This document shows, one piece after another, positions 1 through 6,073 of a stretch of DNA of 18,648 bases. The position numbers and the translations under genes are program-made. Within the stretch, counting starts at the first letter, position 1. Each line of letters opens with the position of its first letter. The stretch is from Planococcus sp. (in: firmicutes). GTDB taxonomy: Bacteria > Bacillota > Bacilli > Bacillales_A > Planococcaceae. The notes under the pieces are model-generated. The model was not told the origin of the DNA and did no database searches. It saw only the letters and a list, made by a program, of their open reading frames with translations. The stretch spans positions 1-18,648 of the forward strand of contig JASKZU010000103.1 in the NCBI GenBank assembly GCA_030147455.1, written 5' to 3'.

Positions 1-212
1 ACAAGTGATTGATGGCTTGTTTTAAATTCGGCATCATAGCGGATTTTTTCTTCCAGCTGCTGCTGGAGGAGCTGGCGCTTTTCACTTTGGCGGTGCCAGG
101 AAGCAAGAAGTTGCTGCACGCTCTTGCGCGGATCTTCTGCCAAATCGTCCATCCACGGTTCATGAACAGCCGCGTGTTTCAGTTTTTCTTTAATGGCTGC
201 TGTTGTTTCCAT
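1..212 (-). CDS. rnhB: Ribonuclease HII, N-terminal fragment (runs off window)
   Basis: RNase HII cuts the RNA strand of RNA-DNA hybrids and removes single ribonucleotides from DNA. Only the first 70 codons are present; the gene runs off the left edge, so no catalytic residue is visible. The visible protein starts METTAAIKEK and contains the stretch EDPRKSVQQLL, which resembles the DPRKSVQ segment in the N-terminal extension of Bacillus RnhB as I recall it. The start is ATG at 212, eight bases after a perfect AAGGAGGT ribosome binding site (221-228). The position directly after rbgA matches the rplS-rbgA-rnhB order of Bacillus. A terminator hairpin lies just upstream of the binding site. Identity rests on the short N-terminus plus synteny. 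Confidence 0.82.
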   Translation of the reverse strand, partial: METTAAIKEKLKHAAVHEPWMDDLAEDPRKSVQQLLASWHRQSEKRQLLQQQLEEKIRYDAEFKTSHQSL

Positions 213-230
213 AGGCGCATACCTCCTTCA

Positions 231-265
231 CAAAAAAATAACGGACCCTTGTTAAAGGGCCCGTT
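231..265 (-). terminator. Rho-independent terminator after rbgA, directly upstream of rnhB
   Basis: On the minus strand an 11-bp stem (arms 255-265 and 240-250, one G-U pair) with a four-base loop (251-254) is followed by ATTTTTTT (232-239). It begins a few bases after the rbgA stop codon (269-271). The rnhB ribosome binding site follows immediately at 221-228, so this element could end the lepB-rbgA transcript or limit read-through into rnhB. Confidence 0.85.
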
Positions 266-268
266 TGA

Positions 269-1144
269 TTAAGCTAATTCGTCTTCTTCAGCAATCATTT
301 CGTCGCGGTAATCGAACGTAATCCGGCCCAGGTGCTGATTGCGGATATCCCGGACGATGATCTCAGCGGTCATTTCATAATCAACTTCGCCATCAGGGCC
401 CATTTGGTAACGTTTTTTCCCGATGTGATCGAATGTCTTTACCAAATCCTCATCGACATGATCGATGCCGTATCGATCCATCAAACGGTTCGGATAGCGC
501 TTTTCCAAGAATTTAAGTGCATAGATTGCAAGTTCCTGCATTTGAATGACCGAATCTTTAATCGCTCCTGTAACCGCCAGCTTTTGGCCGATTTCCTGAT
601 CTTCGAACTTGGGCCAAAGAATCCCTGGTGTATCGAGCAATTCGATTTCCTTGCCGACTTTGATCCATTGCTGCGCTTTTGTAACCCCTGGCATATTGCC
701 TGTTTTCGCCAGGCTTTTTTTTGCCAGGCGATTGATGAGCGTAGATTTCCCGACGTTCGGAATGCCGACGATCATGGCACGAATGGCTCGGGGCTTGATG
801 CCTTTGGCCGTCATGCGGTCCCATTTTTCTTTTAAAATCTCTTTCGATACTTTCGTCACCAATTGGAGGCCTTTTCCTTCAAGCGAATTGATGGCAACAG
901 CCCGTGTTCCGCTCGCTTCGAAATGCTCGATCCATTTTCTTGTTTCGGCTTCATCCGCCATGTCCATTTTGTTCAGGATGATGAGGCGGGGCTTTTGCTG
1001 AATTACCTGGTCGATCATCGGATTTCGGGAAGACAGCGGCAAACGCGCATCGACCAACTCAAAAATGATATCCACCAGCTTTAGTTTTTCTGTTACTTCC
1101 CGGCGGGCTTTCGCCATATGCCCGGGAAACCATTGAATCGTCAT
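269..1144 (-). CDS. rbgA: Ribosome biogenesis GTPase RbgA (YlqF)
   Basis: RbgA is a GTPase needed for late assembly of the 50S ribosomal subunit. The 291-residue protein shows the circularly permuted GTPase order typical of the YlqF/YawG class: G4 NKMD (58-61) and a G5-like NSLEG (86-90) come before G1 GIPNVGKST (127-135), G2 Thr155 and G3 DTPG (171-174). The N-terminal FPGHM carries His9, which matches the catalytic histidine described for Bacillus RbgA. Start is ATG at 1144. Its ribosome binding site overlaps the lepB stop codon (TAAGGAG), with an 11-base gap, which suggests translational coupling to lepB. Length is normal and no defect is seen. The rplS neighbourhood fits a role in large-subunit assembly. 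Confidence 0.97.
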   Translation of the reverse strand: MTIQWFPGHMAKARREVTEKLKLVDIIFELVDARLPLSSRNPMIDQVIQQKPRLIILNKMDMADEAETRKWIEHFEASGTRAVAINSLEGKGLQLVTKVSKEILKEKWDRMTAKGIKPRAIRAMIVGIPNVGKSTLINRLAKKSLAKTGNMPGVTKAQQWIKVGKEIELLDTPGILWPKFEDQEIGQKLAVTGAIKDSVIQMQELAIYALKFLEKRYPNRLMDRYGIDHVDEDLVKTFDHIGKKRYQMGPDGEVDYEMTAEIIVRDIRNQHLGRITFDYRDEMIAEEDELA

Positions 1145-1155
1145 GCCACCACTCC

Positions 1156-1713
1156 TTAATTTACAATGCCGGCTTCATCTACCGGCCAAAAAACAAAGTT
1201 TGTATTTCCAATTACTTCTTCAGTAGATACCAATCCGATGTGGCGGCTGTCTTTACTGGCCCGGCGATTATCCCCCATGACAAACACATAACCTTCAGGA
1301 ATGACAGATTCGTTGGCAATGTCTTCAAGAGTGAAATCTTCGGTCAGTGTTCCGCTAATGCCTTGCTTGTACTCATCTAGATACGGTTCATCTATCGGGT
1401 CATTATTAATATACAGCTGATCTTCTTCATAGGCTACATGGTCGCCCGGCAATCCGATGACCCGCTTGATATAGTCTTTTTGTTCGGGTGCATGAAAAAC
1501 GATAATATCAAATCGATCCGGCTCGCCTACAGTATAGCCAATTTTATTGACGATCATCCGGTCGCCGTGCTCAAGAGTCGGCATCATCGATTCCCCGTCA
1601 ACGACAATCGGGGTAAACAGGAATACCCGAATAATGGCTGCAAGGCCAAACGCGATCAACAAAGCTTTGGACCATTCCCACATTTCGTTCTTCTTTTTTC
1701 CTTCAGCTTCCAT
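1156..1713 (-). CDS. lepB: Type I signal peptidase
   Basis: This membrane serine protease removes signal peptides from exported preproteins on the outer face of the membrane. The 185-residue protein has a short charged N-terminus, one membrane segment at about residues 14-34, and then the catalytic region. The Ser-Lys dyad is visible: Ser42 in GESMMPTL and Lys83 in YIKRVIGLPGD. The conserved box MGDNRRASKDSR lies at 146-157. Size and single anchor match Gram-positive SipS/SipT-type enzymes. Start is ATG at 1713 after GGGGAGGA. It has its own candidate promoter and leads rbgA in one transcript. Bacillales often carry several paralogs, so sip naming is uncertain. The window also carries ffh, ftsY and ylxM, so much of the export path is local. 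Confidence 0.97.
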   Translation of the reverse strand: MEAEGKKKNEMWEWSKALLIAFGLAAIIRVFLFTPIVVDGESMMPTLEHGDRMIVNKIGYTVGEPDRFDIIVFHAPEQKDYIKRVIGLPGDHVAYEEDQLYINNDPIDEPYLDEYKQGISGTLTEDFTLEDIANESVIPEGYVFVMGDNRRASKDSRHIGLVSTEEVIGNTNFVFWPVDEAGIVN

Positions 1714-1742
1714 GCGTGTTCCTCCCCGCGCTTAATGCTTTA

Positions 1743-1771
1743 ATTGTACAGTGATTACAGGGGTTTAGCAA
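1743..1771 (-). promoter_or_regulatory. Candidate sigma-A promoter for lepB-rbgA
   Basis: Minus strand TTGCTA (1766-1771), 17-base spacer, TACAAT (1743-1748). The -10 matches the consensus in five of six bases and the -35 in four of six. It lies between the rplS terminator and the lepB binding site, 30 bases upstream of the lepB ATG, as expected if lepB starts a new transcript. Confidence 0.65.
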
Positions 1772-1837
1772 AGAAAATAGCAGGCAACTGCGGCTTTCCA
1801 GCCATAGCCTGACTACCCTGATCTACACAGGTCAAAC

Positions 1838-1868
1838 AAAAAAAAGACCCGGACAAAAGCCCGGATCT
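1838..1868 (-). terminator. Rho-independent terminator after rplS
   Basis: A 10-bp stem (arms 1859-1868 and 1845-1854, two G-U pairs) with a UUUU loop (1855-1858) is followed on the minus strand by an eight-base U run that includes the last stem base. It sits 50 bases past the rplS stop codon and separates the ribosomal protein gene from lepB. Confidence 0.9.
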
Positions 1869-1879
1869 CTTTGATGCAA

Positions 1880-1904
1880 AAGAAGAGGACATGCTGCCCT
1901 CTTC
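1880..1904 (-). terminator. Second, weaker hairpin directly after rplS
   Basis: A perfect 7-bp stem GAAGAGG/CCTCTTC (1898-1904 and 1882-1888) with a nine-base loop is followed by TTTT on the minus strand. It starts 14 bases after the rplS stop and precedes the stronger terminator. It could be a partial terminator or a 3'-end stabilising hairpin. Confidence 0.45.
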
Positions 1905-1917
1905 CTGGATTGCGTTA

Positions 1918-2262
1918 TTAGCGGATTTCTTTGATGCGAGCTGCTTTACCGCGTAGGTTGCGCAAGTAGTACAATTTAGCACGACGTACTTTACCACGGC
2001 GAGTAACTTCAAGCTGAGCGATTTTCGGTGTGTGTACAGGGAATGTACGTTCAACACCAACACCGTAAGAGATTTTGCGGACAGTGAATGTTTCACTGAT
2101 TCCGCCTCCGCGACGGCTGATTACGACTCCTTCGTATACCTGGACACGTTCGCGTGTTCCCTCGACAACTTTCACGTGGACACGGACAGTATCGCCGGGA
2201 CGGAAGGCTGGAAGATCCGCGCGAAGCTGTTCTTTAGTGATTTCAGCAATAATGTTTTGCAT
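1918..2262 (-). CDS. rplS: 50S ribosomal protein L19
   Basis: L19 is a large-subunit protein at the 30S-50S interface. The 114-residue product starts MQNIIAEITKEQL and contains the family-typical stretches FRPGDTVRVHVKVVEG, YEGVVISRRGGG and a basic C-terminus RRAKLYYLRNLRGKAARIKE. Length matches the Bacillus protein. The ATG at 2262 is chosen over a frame extension to 2319 because the family starts MQ or MN at this point and AGAAGGAGAG lies at the right distance upstream; the extension (MFRCNVID...) covers the leader region. It follows trmD, as in Bacillus, but a structured leader and candidate promoter suggest partly independent expression. A double hairpin follows the gene. Confidence 0.98.
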   Translation of the reverse strand: MQNIIAEITKEQLRADLPAFRPGDTVRVHVKVVEGTRERVQVYEGVVISRRGGGISETFTVRKISYGVGVERTFPVHTPKIAQLEVTRRGKVRRAKLYYLRNLRGKAARIKEIR

Positions 2263-2349
2263 GATTTTTTCTCTCCTTCTACAGATGCTCTTACAGTCGA
2301 TAACGTTGCAGCGGAACACCGTGATTCGTGTACTTCACATAAAAGTACA
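2263..2349 (-). promoter_or_regulatory. Structured rplS leader, candidate L19 ribosomal protein leader
   Basis: The 135 bases between trmD and rplS are long for this compact cluster. A perfect 7-bp hairpin TGTACTT/AAGTACA (arms 2343-2349 and 2329-2335) begins about where a transcript from the candidate promoter at 2356-2384 would start. An L19 leader motif that responds to L19 is known upstream of rplS in low-GC Gram-positives. I infer membership from position and structure only; I could not match the full consensus by eye. Confidence 0.45.
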
Positions 2350-2355
2350 TTCTCC

Positions 2356-2384
2356 ATGTTATCACTTATCACTCATCGCTGCAA
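2356..2384 (-). promoter_or_regulatory. Weak candidate promoter for rplS
   Basis: Minus strand TTGCAG (2379-2384), 17-base spacer, TAACAT (2356-2361). Three of six bases match at -35 and four of six at -10. The predicted start near 2349 coincides with the first base of the leader hairpin, which is the main reason to list it. Confidence 0.35.
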
Positions 2385-2397
2385 GAGCTGTCTTGAT

Positions 2398-3129
2398 TTA
2401 TTTTTCGTTCTGCAAACGCGCCAGCAGCTTTTTCTGCTGGTCGCTGAGCACTGCCGTTTCCAAGAGGTCCGGACGGCGTTCGAGCGTGCGCTTTAAGCCT
2501 TGCTCGTCGCGCCATTCGTCGATTTTGGCATGGTTTCCGGACGTTAATACGTCCGGCACCGTCATGCCCCTGAAGTTTGCTGGACGCGTATAATGCGGAT
2601 GCTCCAGCAGCCCTGTTGAAAATGAATCCCTTACCGATGAATCGCTGTTGCCGAGCACACCCGGCAGCAAGCGCACAACACTATCGATGACCGTCATCGC
2701 TGCCAGCTCGCCGCCGGTCAGGACAAAATCACCGATGGAAATTTCATCGGTTACCAAATGCTCGCGAATTCGTTCGTCATAGCCTTCGTAATGGCCGCAG
2801 ATAAACACCAGTTCTTCTTCACCGGCAAGTTCTTCCGCTTTTTGTTGTGTAAAGCGTTCGCCTTGTGGACACATCAAAATAACCCGCGGCTTTTTGCCGG
2901 ATGCTGTAATGGATTCCACAGCATTGAAAACCGGTTCGGGCTTCAGGACCATCCCGGCACCTCCGCCGAACGGATAATCGTCTACTTGCCGTTTGTTGTC
3001 GGCAAATTCACGAATATCAACGACCCCTAATTGAACAGCGCCTTTTTCCTGTGCCTTTTTCAGGATCGAATGTTGGAAGACTCCGTCGAACATCGGCGGA
3101 AACAGCGATAATACTTGAATGTTCATCAT
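2398..3129 (-). CDS. trmD: tRNA (guanine(37)-N1)-methyltransferase
   Basis: TrmD uses S-adenosylmethionine to make m1G at position 37 of tRNAs reading CNN-type codons, which prevents +1 frameshifting. The 243-residue protein shows SPOUT-knot signatures: DDYPFGGGAGMVLKP (50-64), CGHYEGYDER (111-120), SIGDFVLTGGE (131-141), and the SFSTGLLEHPHYTRP region (169-183). Asp168 in VRDSF corresponds to the catalytic aspartate of the family and Arg153 to the conserved arginine. The ATG at 3129 overlaps the rimM stop as ATGA; a second ATG follows directly at 3126 and would give 242 residues, aligning equally well (MNIQVLSLFP). The first is slightly better placed after GGATGG. It forms a translationally coupled pair with rimM. 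Confidence 0.98.
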   Translation of the reverse strand: MMNIQVLSLFPPMFDGVFQHSILKKAQEKGAVQLGVVDIREFADNKRQVDDYPFGGGAGMVLKPEPVFNAVESITASGKKPRVILMCPQGERFTQQKAEELAGEEELVFICGHYEGYDERIREHLVTDEISIGDFVLTGGELAAMTVIDSVVRLLPGVLGNSDSSVRDSFSTGLLEHPHYTRPANFRGMTVPDVLTSGNHAKIDEWRDEQGLKRTLERRPDLLETAVLSDQQKKLLARLQNEK

Positions 3130-3641
3130 GACAGCAAGCCATCCAGCACTTCAATCGTAATTTTCTTTTCTTCGATATCAATCACTTTCACCACGTCTTC
3201 GATATAGGGGATGTAATGCTTTTTGCCTTTTGGCGGCGTTACTTCCCATACGTCGTTGGCGCCTGTCTCTAAAATTTCAGTGACAGTGCCGATTTCGCTT
3301 CCCTCTTCAGAAAAAACGCGGCACCCGAGAATTTCATGGTGATAAAAGGCGCCTTCTTCTAGGTCGCCAAGATCGTGTTCCGGCACTCTCAAGTAACTTT
3401 CCTTGAAAGGCTCCACATCATTGATCGTCGGATAGCCTTCAAAAGTCAGCAAGTCAAAGTTCTTATGCACACGGTGGCTGGCGATTTTCACCATCAGCGG
3501 TTTTTTTGCTTCTGGTGTGAACAGGCCAAGTTTGTTGCCAACCGCGAAACGTTCCTCGGGGAAATCTGTGCGCGAAAGCACCCGCACTTCGCCCCGGATT
3601 CCATGAGTGTTGACTATTTTTCCTACGTTATACCATTCCAC
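3126..3641 (-). CDS. rimM: Ribosome maturation factor RimM
   Basis: RimM helps 30S head assembly and binds S19. The 171-residue protein begins EWYNVGKIVNTHGIRGEVRV after the initiator, giving the RimM N-terminal beta-barrel domain; the C-terminal PRC-barrel domain includes FYHHEILGCRVF and TGANDVWEV, and ends in the PYIEDVVKVIDIEEKKI stretch. I place the start at GTG 3641: AAAGGA lies nine bases upstream and length and N-terminus then match Bacillus RimM (about 174). The longer frame to 3704 reads through the terminator hairpin and encodes unrelated residues, so it is rejected. The gene overlaps trmD by four bases. It is cut off from khpA by a strong hairpin terminator, and no clear promoter is visible in the short gap. 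Confidence 0.96.
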   Translation of the reverse strand: MEWYNVGKIVNTHGIRGEVRVLSRTDFPEERFAVGNKLGLFTPEAKKPLMVKIASHRVHKNFDLLTFEGYPTINDVEPFKESYLRVPEHDLGDLEEGAFYHHEILGCRVFSEEGSEIGTVTEILETGANDVWEVTPPKGKKHYIPYIEDVVKVIDIEEKKITIEVLDGLLS

Positions 3642-3667
3642 GCACAAACATCCTTTCTTTTTCTGAT

Positions 3668-3701
3668 AAAAAAAGGAAGGAACCGGGGCTCCTTCCTTTT
3701 T
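3668..3701 (-). terminator. Hairpin terminator between khpA and rimM
   Basis: A long stem (arms 3688-3701 and 3670-3683, 14 pairs with one G-U) closes a four-base loop. The 3' arm ends in a U run (3668-3674 as A on plus). It starts at the last base of the khpA stop codon and ends 26 bases before the rimM GTG. The position implies termination or attenuation inside what would otherwise be an rpsP-khpA-rimM-trmD operon. Confidence 0.85.
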
Positions 3702-3934
3702 CAATCTACAATATCGAGATACGTTTTTTTCTTATGATAATTCCCTGCTGCTGAGTAGACGACGGAACGTACAGCTTTCGCTACGCGTCCTTGCTTGCCG
3801 ATTACTTTCCCTGTATCGCTCTGATGCACGGACAGCTTGTAGACAACACGGTTAGTATTTTCGTCTTTTTCAACACGAACTTCTTCCGGATAATCAACTA
3901 GCGGCTTGACGATCGTTTTAATCAGCTGCTCCAT
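3701..3934 (-). CDS. khpA: KH-domain RNA-binding protein KhpA (YlqC)
   Basis: KhpA is a small KH-domain RNA-binding protein; in streptococci it partners with KhpB (Jag/EloR) and affects cell elongation and small-RNA biology. The 77-residue protein is almost entirely one KH domain, with the GxxG-type loop GKVIGKQGR at 42-50 followed by helix AKAVRSVVYSAAG. Start is ATG at 3934, seven bases after AAGGGAG, and that binding site contains the rpsP stop codon (TAAGGGAG), so translation is probably coupled to S16. The position after rpsP is conserved in Bacillales. In Bacillus a ylqD gene follows, but none is present here. The role in this organism is inferred from family only. Confidence 0.95.
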   Translation of the reverse strand: MEQLIKTIVKPLVDYPEEVRVEKDENTNRVVYKLSVHQSDTGKVIGKQGRVAKAVRSVVYSAAGNYHKKKTYLDIVD

Positions 3935-3946
3935 AAGAACGCTCCC

Positions 3947-4219
3947 TTACTTGTTTAGTTTGTCGTTATGGAATTTCTCCATAATGCCGTTTTGAGAGAA
4001 CAAGTTGCGTACTGTATCAGATGGTTTTGCGCCATCGTGAAGCCATTTCAACGCCAATTCTTCGTTGATTTTAACTTCAGCTGGAACTGTCAGCGGGTTG
4101 TAAGTACCTACTGTTTGGATCTGACGGCCGTCACGTGGAGCACGTGAGTCAGCGACTACGATACGGTAGAAAGGAGATTTTTTAGCTCCCATACGTTTTA
4201 AGCGAATTTTTACTGCCAT
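3947..4219 (-). CDS. rpsP: 30S ribosomal protein S16
   Basis: S16 is an essential 16S rRNA-binding protein of the 30S subunit. The 90-residue product MAVKIRLKRMGAKKSPFYRI has the family N-terminus and the central VVADSRAPRDGR and VGTYNPL motifs; length equals that of Bacillus S16. ATG 4219 is chosen because GGAGGTG lies nine bases upstream; the in-frame upstream codons (MLYK) sit inside the binding site and are not used. It is the first gene after a candidate promoter and is followed by khpA after 12 bases. RimM and RbgA, two ribosome assembly factors, lie downstream. Confidence 0.98.
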   Translation of the reverse strand: MAVKIRLKRMGAKKSPFYRIVVADSRAPRDGRQIQTVGTYNPLTVPAEVKINEELALKWLHDGAKPSDTVRNLFSQNGIMEKFHNDKLNK

Positions 4220-4257
4220 TTTATAAAGCACCTCCGAATAGTTTCACACAAGATATT

Positions 4258-4286
4258 ATATTAGCAAGCTTTAAAAGGTTTGTAAA
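4258..4286 (-). promoter_or_regulatory. Candidate promoter for rpsP-khpA
   Basis: Minus strand TTTACA (4281-4286) with a 17-base spacer leads to TAATAT (4258-4263). A perfect TATAAT overlaps at 4255-4260 but its spacer would be 20 bases. The surroundings are AT-rich. It falls in the 92-base gap between ffh and rpsP, where I see no convincing terminator hairpin for ffh. Confidence 0.6.
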
Positions 4287-4311
4287 GTATTTTTTCTTAA
4301 CACTACTAAAT

Positions 4312-5670
4312 TTACTTGAAAAGCGAGTCCAGGCCTGGCATTGACATCTTTTTCTTGCCCTTTTTGCCTGCCATTCCGGACATTTGTTTCATCATTTTCT
4401 TCATTTCTTCAAATTGTTTCAAGAGCCGGTTGACGTCTTGAATCGATGTGCCTGAACCTCGTGCAATCCGCTTTTTGCGGTTGGCATTAATGATGTCCGG
4501 CGTCGTTTTTTCCTGGATTGTCATCGAACGGATAATCGCTTCGACGCGGCCCATTTGGCTTTCGTCCACTTTGGCGTTTTCGAGGCCTTTGATTTTATTG
4601 GCGCCTGGGAGCATCTTCAGGATTTCATCTAATGGCCCCATCTGTTTGACTTGTGCCATCTGGTCTAAAAAGTCATCGAATGTAAACGAAGCTGTGCGGA
4701 ATTTTTCTTCCAGCTCTTTGGCTTTTGCCTCGTCAACATTCGTCTGCGCTTTTTCAATCAGCGACAGCATGTCGCCCATGCCGAGAATGCGGGATGCCAT
4801 GCGTTCTGGGTGGAACGGCTCAAGCGCGTCCATTTTCTCGCCAGTCCCGATATACTTGACCGGCTTTTCGGTAACGGTCCGGATTGATAAAGCAGCACCG
4901 CCCCGAGTATCGCCGTCAAGCTTTGTCAATACGACGCCCGTGATGCCGACTGCCGAATCAAAGCTTTGTGCGACGTTGACTGCATCTTGTCCGGTCATGG
5001 CATCGACTACCAGGAAAATCTCATCCGGCTCTTTGATGGCGCGGATATCTTTTAGTTCCTGCATAAGCTGTTCATCTACATGAAGACGGCCGGCTGTATC
5101 GATAATGACCGTGTCCAAATGCTCGGCTTTAGCATACTCGATCGCTTCGCGTGCGATTTCGACTGGCGAAACATCCGTTCCTTTTGAAAATACCGGCAGC
5201 GACAATTGCTTGCCGATGGTTTCAAGCTGGTTGATTGCAGCAGGACGGTAGATATCCGCTGCCACAAGCAATGGTTTCCGGTTGTTCTTTTTACGCAAGA
5301 CGCCTGCAAGCTTGCCGGTTGTAGTGGTTTTACCCGCCCCTTGCAAGCCGACCATCATAATGACTGTCGGCTGCCGCGTTGAGAATTCGATTTTGCTTTG
5401 TTCGCCGCCCATTAGTTCAGTCAGTTCATCTTTGACGATTTTGACGACTTGCTGGCCAGGCGTCAGGCTTTCCATAACTTCAAGTCCAACCGCCCGTTCG
5501 CTGACTTTCTTAATGAATGTCTTGACGACTTTTAAGTTGACGTCCGCTTCGATCAAGGCGAATCGGACTTCGCGCATCATCTCTTTAACGTCTGCTTCGG
5601 ACAATTTCCCTTTGCCTTTGATCTTGGTCATCGTTCCTTGCAGGCGTTCAGCTAATCCTTCAAATGCCAC
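4312..5670 (-). CDS. ffh: Signal recognition particle protein Ffh (SRP54)
   Basis: Ffh binds signal sequences and 4.5S/6S SRP RNA and delivers ribosome-nascent chains to FtsY at the membrane. The 452-residue protein has the N-domain helical bundle (1-90), the G domain with GLQGAGKT (108-115), DTAGR (191-195) and TKLDGD (249-254), and a methionine-rich M domain from about 300. The M domain holds the SRP RNA-binding helices (RKKRIARGSGTS) and a Met/Lys-rich tail (MKKMMKQMSGMAGKKGKKK). The start codon is GTG at 5670, eight bases after AGGAGG; the ylxM stop TAG lies inside that binding site. Sequence is close to Bacillus Ffh from MAFEGLAERL onward. ylxM-ffh form a two-gene transcript and ftsY sits just upstream. 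Confidence 0.98.
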   Translation of the reverse strand: MAFEGLAERLQGTMTKIKGKGKLSEADVKEMMREVRFALIEADVNLKVVKTFIKKVSERAVGLEVMESLTPGQQVVKIVKDELTELMGGEQSKIEFSTRQPTVIMMVGLQGAGKTTTTGKLAGVLRKKNNRKPLLVAADIYRPAAINQLETIGKQLSLPVFSKGTDVSPVEIAREAIEYAKAEHLDTVIIDTAGRLHVDEQLMQELKDIRAIKEPDEIFLVVDAMTGQDAVNVAQSFDSAVGITGVVLTKLDGDTRGGAALSIRTVTEKPVKYIGTGEKMDALEPFHPERMASRILGMGDMLSLIEKAQTNVDEAKAKELEEKFRTASFTFDDFLDQMAQVKQMGPLDEILKMLPGANKIKGLENAKVDESQMGRVEAIIRSMTIQEKTTPDIINANRKKRIARGSGTSIQDVNRLLKQFEEMKKMMKQMSGMAGKKGKKKMSMPGLDSLFK

Positions 5671-5682
5671 TATTACCGCCTC

Positions 5683-6006
5683 CTAGTCCCATTCTTTCAA
5701 TTCATCCAAAAACTTCTGGACATTGCTGTCTGTGAATGGCTGTTTTTCAAACGTTGAAACGAGTTGCTGACGGCGCTGAAATTTCTCGAACAGCTGCAGC
5801 TTTTCCTCATATTCTTCAAGCATCGCTTCTGTCCGGCGGATATTGTCGTAAACCGCCTGGCGCGTAATTTCATATTCTTCGGCAATTTCCCCAAGCGAAT
5901 GGTCATCGAGGTAATACAAACTCATATAGCTGCGCTGTTTGGGCGTCAGCAGCTCCTGATAGAAATCAAAGAGATAATTCATTCTCGTCGTTTTTTCCAA
6001 CCCCAT
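5683..6006 (-). CDS. ylxM: YlxM, putative helix-turn-helix regulator linked to SRP
   Basis: YlxM family proteins are small helix-turn-helix proteins encoded next to ffh; in streptococci YlxM has been described as an accessory of the SRP pathway that modulates GTPase activity. The 107-residue protein starts MGLEKTTRMNYLFDFY and carries a sigma-70 region 4-like HTH at about residues 20-58, with LTPKQRSYMSLYYLDDHSLGEIAEEY and then TRQAVYDNIRRTE, followed by a charged helix (EEYEEKLQLFEKF). ATG 6006 is preferred over a TTG one codon upstream; GGTGAG lies eight bases before it. It stands first behind a good promoter and its stop codon is part of the ffh binding site, which suggests tight coupling of the two proteins. 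Confidence 0.93.
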   Translation of the reverse strand: MGLEKTTRMNYLFDFYQELLTPKQRSYMSLYYLDDHSLGEIAEEYEITRQAVYDNIRRTEAMLEEYEEKLQLFEKFQRRQQLVSTFEKQPFTDSNVQKFLDELKEWD

Positions 6007-6038
6007 CAATGACGCTCACCCCATTCATTCTCACATCT

Positions 6039-6067
6039 ACCATACTGAATCCCGCTGATGCCGTCAA
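6039..6067 (-). promoter_or_regulatory. Sigma-A-type promoter for ylxM-ffh
   Basis: Minus strand TTGACG (6062-6067), 17-base spacer, TATGGT (6039-6044): five of six and four of six consensus bases at ideal spacing. It begins just seven bases after the ftsY stop codon, in a 67-base gap without a terminator hairpin, so ylxM-ffh may get both read-through from ftsY and its own transcripts. Confidence 0.65.
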
Positions 6068-6073
6068 GTAATT

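Noticed and set aside
332..835. Plus-strand open frame of 167 codons opposite rbgA
   Set aside because: Fully antisense to conserved RbgA codons; the sequence is rich in Phe, Ile and Asp without any family motif and with no binding site of note.
2263..2319. 19-codon N-terminal extension of rplS
   Set aside because: It covers the leader and binding site; the L19 family starts at the ATG at 2262.
3642..3704. 21-codon N-terminal extension of rimM with an ATG start
   Set aside because: It translates the terminator hairpin and the binding site; GTG 3641 gives the family N-terminus and length.
4287..4311. Possible ffh terminator
   Set aside because: Only a four-base inverted repeat with a long loop (AGTA and TACT) is visible after the stop codon, too weak to support.
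4448..5083. Plus-strand open frame of 211 codons inside ffh
   Set aside because: It lies antisense to a well-supported ffh, has no recognisable domain, and is rich in Ser/Ile/Thr as expected from reversed codons of a conserved gene.
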